DNA of 64,000 nucleotides from Streptomyces sp. HUAS YS2 (GCF_033343995.1 NZ_CP137573.1:6047001-6111000); one strand, 5' to 3'. Numbered from the stretch's first letter, positions 17,087-24,374 are shown. The notes: generated by a model from the letters alone, not told the origin. A program made the numbers and translations.

Positions 17087-17545
17087 TCAGCGGACTCCGG
17101 GCGCGGCCGCGGAGATGAACGACGAGATGGCCTCCTTGGCCTGCGCGCCGCGGCTCGCGCGGTCCTCCTCGTCGTTGGCCTCGTGGATGCCGTTCGTCAC
17201 CTCGAAGGCGATCTCGGCCAGTTGACGGGTCTCCGGGTCGTCGCAGACCAGCTGGACCCGGAAGAGCGCCTGACTGGCGGCGCGGCGCCGCGCGTACGAG
17301 GCGTAGCGCGCCTCCTCCGCGGTCTCCGTGCCCGGCACCTCGAGCGCCCGGAACCATCGGTCGTTCTGGCTGTGCCGGTAGTCGACCAGCGCGCCCGCGA
17401 ACGCGCTGTACGTGGCGATCCGTTCCTGGCGCAGCTGCTCGTCCCGGGCCAGCGTCGCCGTGCGCTCGGTGGCCCTGCTCTGGAACCAGTGCGTGGCGGC
17501 CACGCCGAGCAGGGTTCCGAGGACGGCTGTCAGCGCCGCGTCCAT
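17087..17545 (-). CDS. membrane-anchored small protein of unknown function
   Basis: A 152-residue protein with one N-terminal hydrophobic segment (AALTAVLGTLLGVAATHWF) followed by a long charged helical region rich in Arg, Glu and Ala, likely coiled coil, facing the cytoplasm. I do not recognise the family by name. The ATG at 17545 is preceded by AAGGAG at 9 bases; the open frame extends 30 codons further without a site. It is divergent from the 17629 gene, with an 83-base shared upstream region. Confidence 0.6.
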   Translation of the reverse strand: MDAALTAVLGTLLGVAATHWFQSRATERTATLARDEQLRQERIATYSAFAGALVDYRHSQNDRWFRALEVPGTETAEEARYASYARRRAASQALFRVQLVCDDPETRQLAEIAFEVTNGIHEANDEEDRASRGAQAKEAISSFISAAAPGVR

Positions 17546-17628
17546 GTCCGCGTACTCCTTCGACTCGGTCGGCACGATCCTGCGATATTCGTTCGAGACG
17601 CCGTCCGCGAGCGCGTTATGGTCGCGAC

Positions 17629-18363
17629 GTGGCAACGAAACTCAATCAGATCATCGCAGTGGAGAAGGGCGTCAAGTCCAAGGCGCAGCAGGACCTGACG
17701 GCTGCTCACCAGGGACTGCAGAAGCCGGCCCTGCTCGCGGGCATCGCCCGGACCTACCAGCCCAAGGACGAGGAGGGCGAGCAGCTGCCGCCCGAGTCGA
17801 CGCTGGTGCAGCTGAAGGCCGAGGAGGTCCTGAAGGACACGGCCAGGACGCTCACCCGACTGTTCGATGTGACCGCCACCAAGGACTGGGCCAACTGCGA
17901 GGCGCGCGCCGACGTCGTCGTCGACGGCCGGGTCGTGATCGGCCAGACTCCCGTCTCGTATCTCCTGTTCCTGGAGAAGCAGTTGGCGGACCTGATGGCC
18001 TTCGTCCGCAGGCTTCCGGTGCTCGACGCGGCCGAGTCCTGGACGCAGGATCCGTCGACCGATGCCTGGAAGACCGAGGCGGTGCGCACCGTCCGGACGA
18101 AGAAGGTGCCGCGCAACCACGTGAAGGCCGAGGCCACGGAGAAGCACCCGGCCCAGGTCGAGGTGTACTACGAGGACGTGCCCGTCGGGTACTGGACGAC
18201 GGTGAAGTTCTCCGGCGCGCTGCCCGCCCGCCGGGTGAACGAGCTGGTGGACCGGGTGGAGAAGCTCCAGCAGGCGGTGAAGTTCGCCCGCGAGGAGGCC
18301 AACGCCACCGAGGTCGCCGACCAGCGCGTGGGGGACGCCGTCTTCGGCTACCTGTTCGGGTAG
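17629..18363 (+). CDS. conserved protein of unknown function upstream of the tRNA-like RNA
   Basis: A 244-residue soluble protein I cannot assign with certainty; it resembles a family seen in Streptomyces and actinophages (possibly the one named DUF7873). Visible features are a basic N-terminus (KLNQIIAVEKGVKSKAQQDL), a central LEKQLADLMAFVRRLPVL helix, then KKVPRNHVKAEATEKHPAQV and a helical C-terminus. Charge is well mixed, with no membrane segment. The start is the GTG at 17629. No Shine-Dalgarno is seen, but TATGGT at 17617-17622 lies a few bases upstream, so the mRNA may be leaderless. The next 300 bases hold a structured RNA and a terminator on the same strand. Confidence 0.7.
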   Translation: MATKLNQIIAVEKGVKSKAQQDLTAAHQGLQKPALLAGIARTYQPKDEEGEQLPPESTLVQLKAEEVLKDTARTLTRLFDVTATKDWANCEARADVVVDGRVVIGQTPVSYLLFLEKQLADLMAFVRRLPVLDAAESWTQDPSTDAWKTEAVRTVRTKKVPRNHVKAEATEKHPAQVEVYYEDVPVGYWTTVKFSGALPARRVNELVDRVEKLQQAVKFAREEANATEVADQRVGDAVFGYLFG

Positions 18364-18502
18364 CCTCATGAACTCCCCGGCCGTGCAAGGCGGTCGGGGT
18401 GCGCGAGGAGCGCAAAGCTGAAACTGAAGCTTGTCGTGAATCCGCGGCCCCGTCGAACGGGGGCGCGATCAGACTCAGACTCTTGCTCCAGACTCAGCAT
18501 TC
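18364..18502 (+). other. interval between the 17629 gene and the RNA, with several hairpins
   Basis: No gene is seen here. CCCCGGCC (18375-18382) pairs with GGTCGGGG (18392-18399), a possible terminator of the upstream gene. A 5-bp hairpin TGCGC/GCGCA follows at about 18400-18414, and CCCCGT/ACGGGG at about 18448-18462. AGACTCAG is repeated at 18471-18478 and 18490-18497. I find no convincing promoter for the RNA, which may be cut from a longer transcript. Confidence 0.5.
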
Positions 18503-18661
18503 GCCGTTCATCGCCGGACGACCGGGCCCGGGCCCACACGCGTCGAAATGCTGGTTCGACTCCAGCCCGCGGAGCTCGATCTGCGGTGGTCCAAAGGTAG
18601 GACGCGGCGTCATGAGACTGACCCGGAGCCGCATGCCGTCCGGCGTGTGATCGTGAACGGC
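18503..18661 (+). ncRNA. Y RNA-like (YrlA-type) RNA with a circularly permuted tRNA-like head
   Basis: A stack of long-range helices: 18503-18510/18654-18661 (8 bp), 18512-18520/18637-18645 (9 bp), and 18525-18532/18622-18630 (8 bp, bulged A18627). On top is a tRNA-like unit in permuted order: anticodon-type stem 18541-18545/18605-18609, 4-nt variable loop, T-arm 18550-18566 (5 bp, loop TTCGACT), acceptor 3' strand CCGCGGA 18567-18573, linker GCTCGA, acceptor 5' strand TCTGCGG 18580-18586 (7 bp, one G-U), U8, and D-arm 18589-18603 (4 bp, loop AAAGGTA with the conserved A, GG and A). This is the plan known for bacterial YrlA RNAs, which bind Ro60 and are modified like tRNA. The helices are read directly; the YrlA name is inference, and no Ro60 gene is in the window. 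Confidence 0.72.
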
Positions 18662-18668
18662 ACACACA

Positions 18669-18708
18669 GGGCTCGGGGGTTGGCTACGCCCCCGGGCCCG
18701 CTCCTTTT
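18669..18708 (+). terminator. intrinsic terminator after the tRNA-like RNA
   Basis: GGGCTCGGGGG (18669-18679) pairs with CCCCCGGGCCC (18689-18699), 11 bp with one G-U, 9-nt loop, followed by CTCCTTTT (18701-18708). The U-tract is on the + strand only, so it ends the rightward transcript rather than the leftward aminotransferase mRNA. Confidence 0.75.
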
Positions 18709-18714
18709 GCGGCG

Positions 18715-19926
18715 CTACTGCTTGTAACCGCTCAGGAAGCGGCCGATCCGGCTGATCGCCGCGTCGAGGTCGTCGGCGTACGGCAGGGTGAGAATCCGGA
18801 AGTGGTCCGGGCGGGGCCAGTTGAAGCCGGTGCCCTGCACGACCTGGATCTTCTCGCGGAGCAGCAGGTCCAGGACGAACTTCTCGTCGTCGTGGATCGG
18901 GTGCACCTTCGGGTCGAGCCGGGGGAAGGCGTACAGCGCGCCCTTCGGCTTCACGCACGAGACGCCGGGGATCTCGTTCAGCTTCTCCCACGCCTTGTCG
19001 CGCTGCTCGTACAGCCTGCCGCCCGGGGCGGTGAGCTCGTCGATCGACTGCCGGCCGCCGAGCGCGGCCTGGATGGCGTACTGGGCAGGGGCGTTGGGGC
19101 ACAGCCGCATGGAGGCGAGCATGGTGAGCCCCTCCAGGTAGTTCTTCGCGTGCTGCCGGGGGCCGGTGACGACCAGCCAGCCGGAGCGGAAGCCCGCCAC
19201 CCGGTACGTCTTCGACAGGCCGCCGAAGGTCAGGACGACGAGGTCCGGGGCGAGGGAGGCGGCAGGGTAGTGGACGGCGTCGTCGTAGACGATCCGGTCG
19301 TAGATCTCGTCGGCGAACACCATCAGGTTGTGGCGGCGGGCGAGGTCGAGGATTCCCTCGACCAGTTCCTTCGGATAGACCGCGCCGGTGGGGTTGTTGG
19401 GGTTGATGATCACGACGGCCCGGGTGCGGTCGGTGATCTTCGCCGCCATGTCCTCCAGGTCCGGGTACCAGTCGGCCGACTCGTCGCAGAGGTAGTGCAC
19501 CGGCTTGCCGCCGGCCAGGGTGGTGACCGCGGTCCACAGCGGGAAGTCGGGGGCCGGGACAAGGACCTCGTCGCCGTCCTCGAGCAGTGCCTGCACGGCC
19601 ATGGAGACCAGCTCGGAGACGCCGTTGCCGAGGAAGACGTCGTCCACGTCGACCTCCGGCAGGCCCATCGCCTGGTAGCGCTGGGCCACCGCCCGGCGGG
19701 CCGACAGAACGCCCCGGGAGTCCGTGTAGCCGTGCGCCTTCGGGAGCATCCGGATCATGTCCTGGACGATCTCCTCGGGGGCCTCGAAGCCGAAGAGCGC
19801 CGGGTTGCCGGTGTTGAGGCGCAGCACGCTGTGGCCCGCCTCCTCCAGCGCGTCGGCGTGCTCGATGACCGGGCCGCGGATCTCGTAGCAGACCTCGCTG
19901 AGCTTGCTCGACTGCCGGAACTCCAT
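18715..19926 (-). CDS. pyridoxal-phosphate aminotransferase (AlaT-like)
   Basis: A 403-residue class I/II aminotransferase. Typical parts are LRLNTGNPALFGFEAP near 35, the substrate loop NPNNPTGAVYP near 175, DEIYDRIVYDD near 210, and the PLP lysine in FGGLSKTYRVAGFRSGW near 245. The closest match I recognise is the alanine/glutamate aminotransferase AlaT group; the exact amino acid pair is inferred. The ATG at 19926 has GGGAGG 7 bases upstream; the open frame continues well beyond it without support. It is divergent from an HxlR regulator with palindromic operators between them. Confidence 0.88.
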   Translation of the reverse strand: MEFRQSSKLSEVCYEIRGPVIEHADALEEAGHSVLRLNTGNPALFGFEAPEEIVQDMIRMLPKAHGYTDSRGVLSARRAVAQRYQAMGLPEVDVDDVFLGNGVSELVSMAVQALLEDGDEVLVPAPDFPLWTAVTTLAGGKPVHYLCDESADWYPDLEDMAAKITDRTRAVVIINPNNPTGAVYPKELVEGILDLARRHNLMVFADEIYDRIVYDDAVHYPAASLAPDLVVLTFGGLSKTYRVAGFRSGWLVVTGPRQHAKNYLEGLTMLASMRLCPNAPAQYAIQAALGGRQSIDELTAPGGRLYEQRDKAWEKLNEIPGVSCVKPKGALYAFPRLDPKVHPIHDDEKFVLDLLLREKIQVVQGTGFNWPRPDHFRILTLPYADDLDAAISRIGRFLSGYKQ

Positions 19927-19953
19927 GCGACTGCCTCCCCAGAAGTGCTGTTG

Positions 19954-19989
19954 CTTGGTTTTACCAAGTTCGAGCTTGGAAAGTCCAAC
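19954..19989. promoter_or_regulatory. operator ladder between the aminotransferase and hxlR-type genes
   Basis: Alternating half-sites CTTGG (19954), CCAAG (19964), CTTGG (19975) and CCAAC (19985) are spaced 10-11 bases apart, on one helical face. CCAAGTTCGAGCTTGG (19964-19979) is a near-perfect 16-bp palindrome. It overlaps the -35 of the regulator promoter and lies close to the start of the divergent gene. Binding by the HxlR protein next door is inferred. Confidence 0.6.
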
Positions 19990-20003
19990 AACTTGTCTAG
20001 ACT
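19976..20003 (+). promoter_or_regulatory. promoter of the HxlR-type regulator; likely leaderless mRNA
   Basis: TTGGAA (19976-19981) and TAGACT (19998-20003) with a 16-base spacer. The ATG at 20011 is 7 bases after the -10 box and has no ribosome-binding site, so transcription and translation probably begin at the same base. Confidence 0.6.
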
Positions 20004-20010
20004 GCGTCCC

Positions 20011-20655
20011 ATGCCACGTCAGCCACGCCAGTCGAGCCCCCAGCCGCGCCGCCGGAGCTACGACCAGTACTGCGCCGCCGCCCGGGCCCTGGACCTCGTC
20101 GGTGACCGCTGGACGCTGCTGATCGTCCGCGAACTCCTCGCCGGCCCCCGCCGCTACACCGACCTGCACGCCGATCTGCCCGGCGTCAGCACGGACATGC
20201 TGGCCGGCCGGCTCAAGGACATGGAGCGGGACGAACTGGTCGCCCGCCGCCGGCTCGCACCCCCGGTCTCCGCGTACGTCTACGAACTCACCGAGCGGGG
20301 ACGGGCGTTGCTGCCCGTCCTGCGCGCCCTCGCCGAGTTCGGCGCGCCGGAACTCGGCGAACCCCGGCCCACCGACGCCGTCCGCGCGCACTGGTTCGCG
20401 GTCCCGCTGCTCGGCGTGCTGCCGGGAGCACCCGGCCGGGTCGTCCAAGTGACCCTCGACGAAGGGGAGTTCCACGTGCGGCTCGGCGGAGACGGCATCC
20501 CGTCCGGGTACGGCGACGGACCCGTCACCGACCCCGACGCGTATCTGCGCACCGACACGGCGACCTGCCGGGCCCTGACCGAAGGGGAGTTGACGCTCGC
20601 GGAGGCCGTCGCAGCGGGCCGGGCCGAGATCACCGAACGCACACCCCGCCCATGA
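20011..20655 (+). CDS. HxlR family winged-helix transcriptional regulator
   Basis: A 214-residue regulator. Residues 16-105 form the HxlR/MarR-like winged helix (ARALDLVGDRWTLLIVREL, then GVSTDMLAGRLKDMERDELV and the wing with YELTERGRALLPVL). The C-terminal 100 residues are a second domain of the kind seen in actinobacterial HxlR proteins (SCP2-like fold suspected). The arrangement suggests control of itself and of the divergent aminotransferase through the operators at 19954-19989. The signal is unknown. It is probably translated without a leader. Confidence 0.85.
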   Translation: MPRQPRQSSPQPRRRSYDQYCAAARALDLVGDRWTLLIVRELLAGPRRYTDLHADLPGVSTDMLAGRLKDMERDELVARRRLAPPVSAYVYELTERGRALLPVLRALAEFGAPELGEPRPTDAVRAHWFAVPLLGVLPGAPGRVVQVTLDEGEFHVRLGGDGIPSGYGDGPVTDPDAYLRTDTATCRALTEGELTLAEAVAAGRAEITERTPRP

Positions 20656-20723
20656 TCCGCTAGCGTGGGGTCATTTGGCGGTCGCGGATCGCACGACCGC
20701 CACGAGGACTTGGAGGGGAAACC

Positions 20724-21245
20724 ATGGGACTCGGCATATCCAGGGGGAACGGCACGTCCGAGCGGCGGGATGCCGGGCGGGTGAGCGGCGGGCGGCTGCG
20801 CAAGGCCCTCGTCGTCGCCGGCACCGTCGCCGCGGTGGCGGTCGTCCCGTCCGCCGCCATCGCGACCCCCGGCAGCGGCGTGACCGGCACGATCCTGGCG
20901 AAGGGCACCTCGGACGGCGACCTGCGGATCAAGCCCGCGAAGGGCGACACCGACGTCACCGTCCGGACCATCACCATCGCGCCCGGCGGTACCACCGGCT
21001 GGCACCACCACCCGGGCCAGGTCATCGTCGTCGTCCAGTCCGGCACGCTCACCCGCACCCTCGACGACTGCTCCCTCGAGGTGACGCCCGCGGGCAAGGC
21101 TTTCATCGAGCCCGCCGGCCACAAGCACCGGCACCTCGGACGCAACCTGGGCACCGAGCCCCTCGTGCTGTACGTCAGCTACCTGCTGCCCAAGGGTGCG
21201 CCGCTCTCCGTCGACGAGGAAGCCCCGGACTGCGCGCAGGGCTGA
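20724..21245 (+). CDS. secreted or membrane-anchored cupin protein
   Basis: A 173-residue protein with a long basic N-terminus, one hydrophobic segment (about 31-46, VVAGTVAAVAVVPSAAIA) acting as signal or anchor, and a single cupin barrel. Metal ligands are in GGTTGWHHHPGQVIVVVQSG (His-His-His, Gln) and the second motif in GKAFIEPAGHKHR. The function cannot be told; such cupins are often enzymes or sugar binders. Purine-rich GGAGGGGAAACC precedes the ATG. It stands alone. Confidence 0.75.
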   Translation: MGLGISRGNGTSERRDAGRVSGGRLRKALVVAGTVAAVAVVPSAAIATPGSGVTGTILAKGTSDGDLRIKPAKGDTDVTVRTITIAPGGTTGWHHHPGQVIVVVQSGTLTRTLDDCSLEVTPAGKAFIEPAGHKHRHLGRNLGTEPLVLYVSYLLPKGAPLSVDEEAPDCAQG

Positions 21246-21322
21246 CGTCATCCGGCCGTTCTGCGCCGCGCCGTTCGTAAACCCGCTGTTCGCATCCCGC
21301 CGATCATGAAAGTGTCAGGGTC

Positions 21323-21799
21323 ATGGTCGTGAATCTGTGGGCAGCGCTCCCGTCCGACGTGCGCGCGGAAGTGGACCGGTGCATCGCCCGCCGTCGCCGC
21401 GTGCAGGCCATCCACGTCGTCCGTACGTCGGCCGAGGGCGCGGGGACGAGCATCCGGGACGGCGTCGACCTCGTCGCCTGGCGCATGGACGTCCTCGCCG
21501 GCCGGCTCGAACCGCGGCCGGCGCGGGACCTGGAGACGCTGACCGGCCGCGCGGAGCGCCCGGCCGGCGCGCCGCCGGTGGCCCTGCACCTGGAGTGGGA
21601 CGGCGACACCTCCGGCCGGACGCTGGTGCTCACCCTCGTACGCGCGCGGCCGGACGGCGACGCACTGCCGACGGTCCTGGCGGTCTGGCGCGAGGACGAC
21701 GGGGCCGAGCCGCTCGCGACCGCGGCCGCCCTCGCGGACCGGCTCGGAGTGCCCCTGCACGGCCCCGGCGGCGACGGACCGGCAGGATGGGCGGGGTGA
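21323..21799 (+). CDS. hypothetical protein
   Basis: A 158-residue soluble protein without a domain I recognise. The N-terminal part is helical and basic (EVDRCIARRRRVQAIHVVR); VALHLEWDGDTSGRTLVLTLV near 95 looks like a beta sheet. The ATG at 21323 is used; no clear ribosome-binding site is present. Its stop lies inside the start of the next gene (GTGA at 21796-21799), so the two are translationally linked. Confidence 0.55.
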   Translation: MVVNLWAALPSDVRAEVDRCIARRRRVQAIHVVRTSAEGAGTSIRDGVDLVAWRMDVLAGRLEPRPARDLETLTGRAERPAGAPPVALHLEWDGDTSGRTLVLTLVRARPDGDALPTVLAVWREDDGAEPLATAAALADRLGVPLHGPGGDGPAGWAG

Positions 21800-22431
21800 G
21801 ATTCCAACCGATCACCTGGGAGCGGCTGGCCGAGGCCGTCGCCGGTCATGTCGACGCGGCCGAGCCCGGCGACGGCAGCGCGTGGCTCAAGGTCGGGATC
21901 GACGGCGCGCCCGCCGCCCCGACCGCGGAGACCGCCGAGCGGATCGCGAACGCCCTGCGGGCGCGCGGCCGCTCGGTGCTGGTCGTCGGGACGGGCGGCT
22001 TCCTGCGCCCCGCGTCGCTGCGGTTCGAGTACGGCAAGCAGGACCCCGACGCGTACTACAGCGGCTGGTTCGACACCGGGGCGCTCTGGCGCGAGGTGCT
22101 GGGACCCCTGGAGGCGGGCGGCACCGGGCGCGTCCTGCCCGACCTGTGGGACCCGGTCAGGGACCGCGCCACCCGCAGTCCGTACACGGAACTCGCGGCC
22201 GGCGGCGTGCTGGTGCTGCACGGGCCGTTCCTCCAGGGCCACTGGTTCCCCTTCGACCTGACCGTCCACCTGCGCCTGTCACCCGCCGCCCTGGCCCGCC
22301 GCACCGAGGACCGCTGGACCCTGCCCGCCTTCGAGCGGTACGAGACGGAGGTCGGCCCGGCCGACGCCGCCGACGTCGTGGTCCGCGCCGACGACCCCCG
22401 CCACCCGGCCTGGAGCGGTCTGCCCGCCTGA
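21787..22431 (+). CDS. uridine kinase-like protein with a degenerate P-loop
   Basis: A 214-residue protein of the uridine kinase/phosphoribulokinase P-loop family as annotated in Streptomyces. The nucleotide-binding site reads VGIDGAPAAPTAETAERIA where active kinases have GxxGxGKS; the Lys and Ser/Thr are missing. The later parts are kept: LRPASLRFEYGKQDPDAYYSGWFD and LVLHGPFLQGHWFPFDLTVHL. It may not bind ATP in the usual way. The start could be the ATG at 21787 or the GTG at 21796 that overlaps the previous stop. Confidence 0.6.
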   Translation: MGGVRFQPITWERLAEAVAGHVDAAEPGDGSAWLKVGIDGAPAAPTAETAERIANALRARGRSVLVVGTGGFLRPASLRFEYGKQDPDAYYSGWFDTGALWREVLGPLEAGGTGRVLPDLWDPVRDRATRSPYTELAAGGVLVLHGPFLQGHWFPFDLTVHLRLSPAALARRTEDRWTLPAFERYETEVGPADAADVVVRADDPRHPAWSGLPA

Positions 22432-22455
22432 AGCCCGCTGCCACTCGGCCTCCCC

Positions 22456-23415
22456 CTACGGCCGTCCGCCCACCGTGCGGACCGCCGCCGCGCCCGCGCG
22501 GCAGCCCGCTTCCGCCGCCTCGGCGGGGCCGGCGCCCGCGAGGCGGGCCGCGAGAAACGCGCCCGTGAACGCGTCGCCCGCGCCCGTCGTGTCCACCGGG
22601 CGCACCGGGGGCGCGGCGGCCCGCGCCGTCACCCGCCCGGCCTCGGCGACCAGCCCGCCCGCCGCCCCCAGCGTCATCGCGACCAGCGGGACCCGGCGGC
22701 TCAACGCCCTGGCCGCCGCCTCCGGTTCGTCCTCGCCGGTGAGCAGCCGGGCCTCGTCCGCGTTCGGCAGCAGCACCCGGACGCCCTCCACCGCGTCCAG
22801 GAAACGCCTCACCCCCCACTCCTTCAGGAATCCCGCCGACGCCGGGTCCACGCTCACCGGCACACCGGCCGCCCGCGCGTCGCCCAGCGCGGCCAGTGCC
22901 GTCGCCCGGCTGGTGTCCGCGAAGAAGAGATACCCCGACAGATGCAGGTGGCCGACACCCTCCAGCAGCTCTGGCGACCAGTCGCCAGGGGCGAGCCGCA
23001 GCGCCGCCCCGCTGTCGGTCAGGAAGGTCCGCTCGGCGGAGGCGTCGACCAGCGCTATGACCGTGGCCGTCGGGACGGCCGGATCGGGGACCAGCAGCGG
23101 TCGTACCCCGGCCCGGCGCAGCGCGACGCCGTGCCAGGCGGCGTCCCCGGCCCCGACCCGGGCGAGGATCCGGACGTCCGCGCACCCCGAACGCGCGGCC
23201 CAGCACGCCGCGTTGGCCCCCGCGCCGCCCGGCAGGGTGCGGATCCGTGCCACCGTGTCCGTCGCCGCCGCCAGCGGTTCCCGGTGCCGGGCGACGACAT
23301 CGGTGACCACGTCCCCGACGACGAGCAGCGCACCGCCACCCGCGCCGCCAGCCGCCCGGCCACCCCGATCCGCGCCGCCGTCCGTCCCGGCGACCCGATC
23401 CGCGCCGTCCGTCAC
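22456..23415 (-). CDS. psuK: PfkB-family carbohydrate kinase, probable pseudouridine kinase
   Basis: A 319-residue ribokinase-like enzyme. The PfkB signatures are PGGAGANAACWAARSG near 62 and DTTGAGDAFTGAFLAARLAG near 270, with the catalytic Asp in GAGD. The start is the GTG at 23415, overlapping the psuG stop by 4 bases (23412-23415), so the two are made together. That pairing gives the likely role: phosphorylating pseudouridine to its 5'-phosphate for cleavage by PsuG. Another sugar or nucleoside as substrate cannot be excluded. A stretch of about 30 residues before the domain is Gly/Ala-rich. Confidence 0.75.
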   Translation of the reverse strand: MTDGADRVAGTDGGADRGGRAAGGAGGGALLVVGDVVTDVVARHREPLAAATDTVARIRTLPGGAGANAACWAARSGCADVRILARVGAGDAAWHGVALRRAGVRPLLVPDPAVPTATVIALVDASAERTFLTDSGAALRLAPGDWSPELLEGVGHLHLSGYLFFADTSRATALAALGDARAAGVPVSVDPASAGFLKEWGVRRFLDAVEGVRVLLPNADEARLLTGEDEPEAAARALSRRVPLVAMTLGAAGGLVAEAGRVTARAAAPPVRPVDTTGAGDAFTGAFLAARLAGAGPAEAAEAGCRAGAAAVRTVGGRP

Positions 23416-24338
23416 GCGTACGCCGCCGCGATCCGGCCCGCCAGCCACACGTTCCCGCGCACCGCGGCCAGGTTCGCCTCCAGCGAGGCTCCGGCCGTGT
23501 GCGTCGTCAGGTACTCCAGGAGGAACGGCGTCACGGCCTGCCCGGTGATCCCGCGCTCCGCGCACTCGTCGAGCGCCGCCCCCAGCACCCGGTCGTGCAC
23601 CTCCGGGTCCAGCTGCTCGCCCTCCGGTACCGGGTTGGCGACGATCAGCGCCGCGTCCGGACCGCCGAGCGCGTCCTGGGCGCGCAGCACCGCGGCGACC
23701 TGCTCGGGGGAGTCCAGCGTCCAGTCCACCCGCTCGCCCGACGACGTCAGGTAGAAGCCGGGGAAGCGGTCCGTCCGGTAGCCCACCACGGAGACGCCCA
23801 GCGTCTCCAGGCGCTGCAGCGTCGCCGGCACGTCGAGGATCGACTTCACGCCCGCGCAGACGACGGCGATCCCGGTACGGGCGAGCAGCCGCAGGTCGGC
23901 CGACTCGTCCTGGGTGTCCGTCCAGCCGCGGTGCACCCCGCCGAGCCCGCCGGTGGCGAACACCCGGATGCCGGCCCGCGCGGCCAGGAACGCCGTCGCG
24001 GACACCGTGGTCGCCCCGCTCGCGCCGGTGGCCAGCGCCGGGGCCAGGTCGCGGTGGCCCAGCTTCCGTACCGACGGGTCGACGGCGACCCGCTCCAACT
24101 GCTCCTTGCCCAGGCCGACGAAGGCCGTGCCGTCGAGGACGGCGACCGTCGCGGGCACCGCGCCGCCCTCCCGCACCAGCGCTTCGAGCTCCCGCGCGAC
24201 GGCGAGGTTGCGCGGGCGAGGCAGCCCGTGCGCGATGATCGTCGACTCCAGGGCGACGACCGGCCGCCGCGCGGCCAGCGCCTCCCGCACCTCTTCGGAC
24301 AGGACGACTGCGGTCTCACCGACTGTGGTCTCAGGCAT
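23412..24338 (-). CDS. psuG: pseudouridine-5'-phosphate glycosidase
   Basis: A 308-residue enzyme that reversibly splits pseudouridine 5'-phosphate into uracil and ribose 5-phosphate. Family landmarks are VVALESTIIAHGLPRPRNL near 28, TVAVLDGTAFVGL near 67, RDLAPALATGASGATTVSAT near 93, FATGGLGGVHRG near 126 and VCAGVKSILDVPATLQRLET (catalytic Lys) near 155. Length is standard. The ATG at 24338 is preceded by AGGGATGGG. It is first in the psuG-psuK pair. Confidence 0.9.
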   Translation of the reverse strand: MPETTVGETAVVLSEEVREALAARRPVVALESTIIAHGLPRPRNLAVARELEALVREGGAVPATVAVLDGTAFVGLGKEQLERVAVDPSVRKLGHRDLAPALATGASGATTVSATAFLAARAGIRVFATGGLGGVHRGWTDTQDESADLRLLARTGIAVVCAGVKSILDVPATLQRLETLGVSVVGYRTDRFPGFYLTSSGERVDWTLDSPEQVAAVLRAQDALGGPDAALIVANPVPEGEQLDPEVHDRVLGAALDECAERGITGQAVTPFLLEYLTTHTAGASLEANLAAVRGNVWLAGRIAAAYA

Positions 24339-24374
24339 GTCCCATCCCTGGCGCGACGACGCGCCCCGCAAACC

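Noticed and set aside
18441..18574. An ordinary tRNA using TCCGCGG (18441-18447) as 5' acceptor strand with CCGCGGA (18567-18573)
   Set aside because: The match is perfect, but CCGCGG is a palindrome common in GC-rich DNA, position 8 is not U, and no D-arm follows; the permuted partner at 18580 has a proper D-arm.
18574..18580. Junction of two decayed tandem tRNA copies (3' end of one, 5' end of the next)
   Set aside because: It would explain the order, but not the 5-bp anticodon-type pairing nor the 8-, 9- and 8-bp helices that enclose the unit. I keep it as a weaker alternative.
18365..18616. CTCATGA (18365-18371) complementary to TCATGAG (18610-18616)
   Set aside because: Seven bases around a palindromic TCATGA can match by chance, and the pairing does not fit with the enclosed rod helices.
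18612..18650. A 12-codon ORF (MRLTRSRMPSGV) within the RNA
   Set aside because: It lies in base-paired parts of the RNA and lacks a ribosome-binding site.
18634..18667. A pseudoknot TGCCGT/ACGGCA with GTGTG/CACAC near the RNA 3' end
   Set aside because: It competes with the two longer helices 18503-18510/18654-18661 and 18512-18520/18637-18645, and its zero-length third loop is not feasible.
18364..18709. A permuted group I intron or two-piece tmRNA instead of a Y RNA
   Set aside because: I find no group I core sequence (such as the conserved GACTA/TAGTC pairing), and tmRNA has no canonical D-stem; nor is there a tag ending in an Ala-Ala-type degradation signal.
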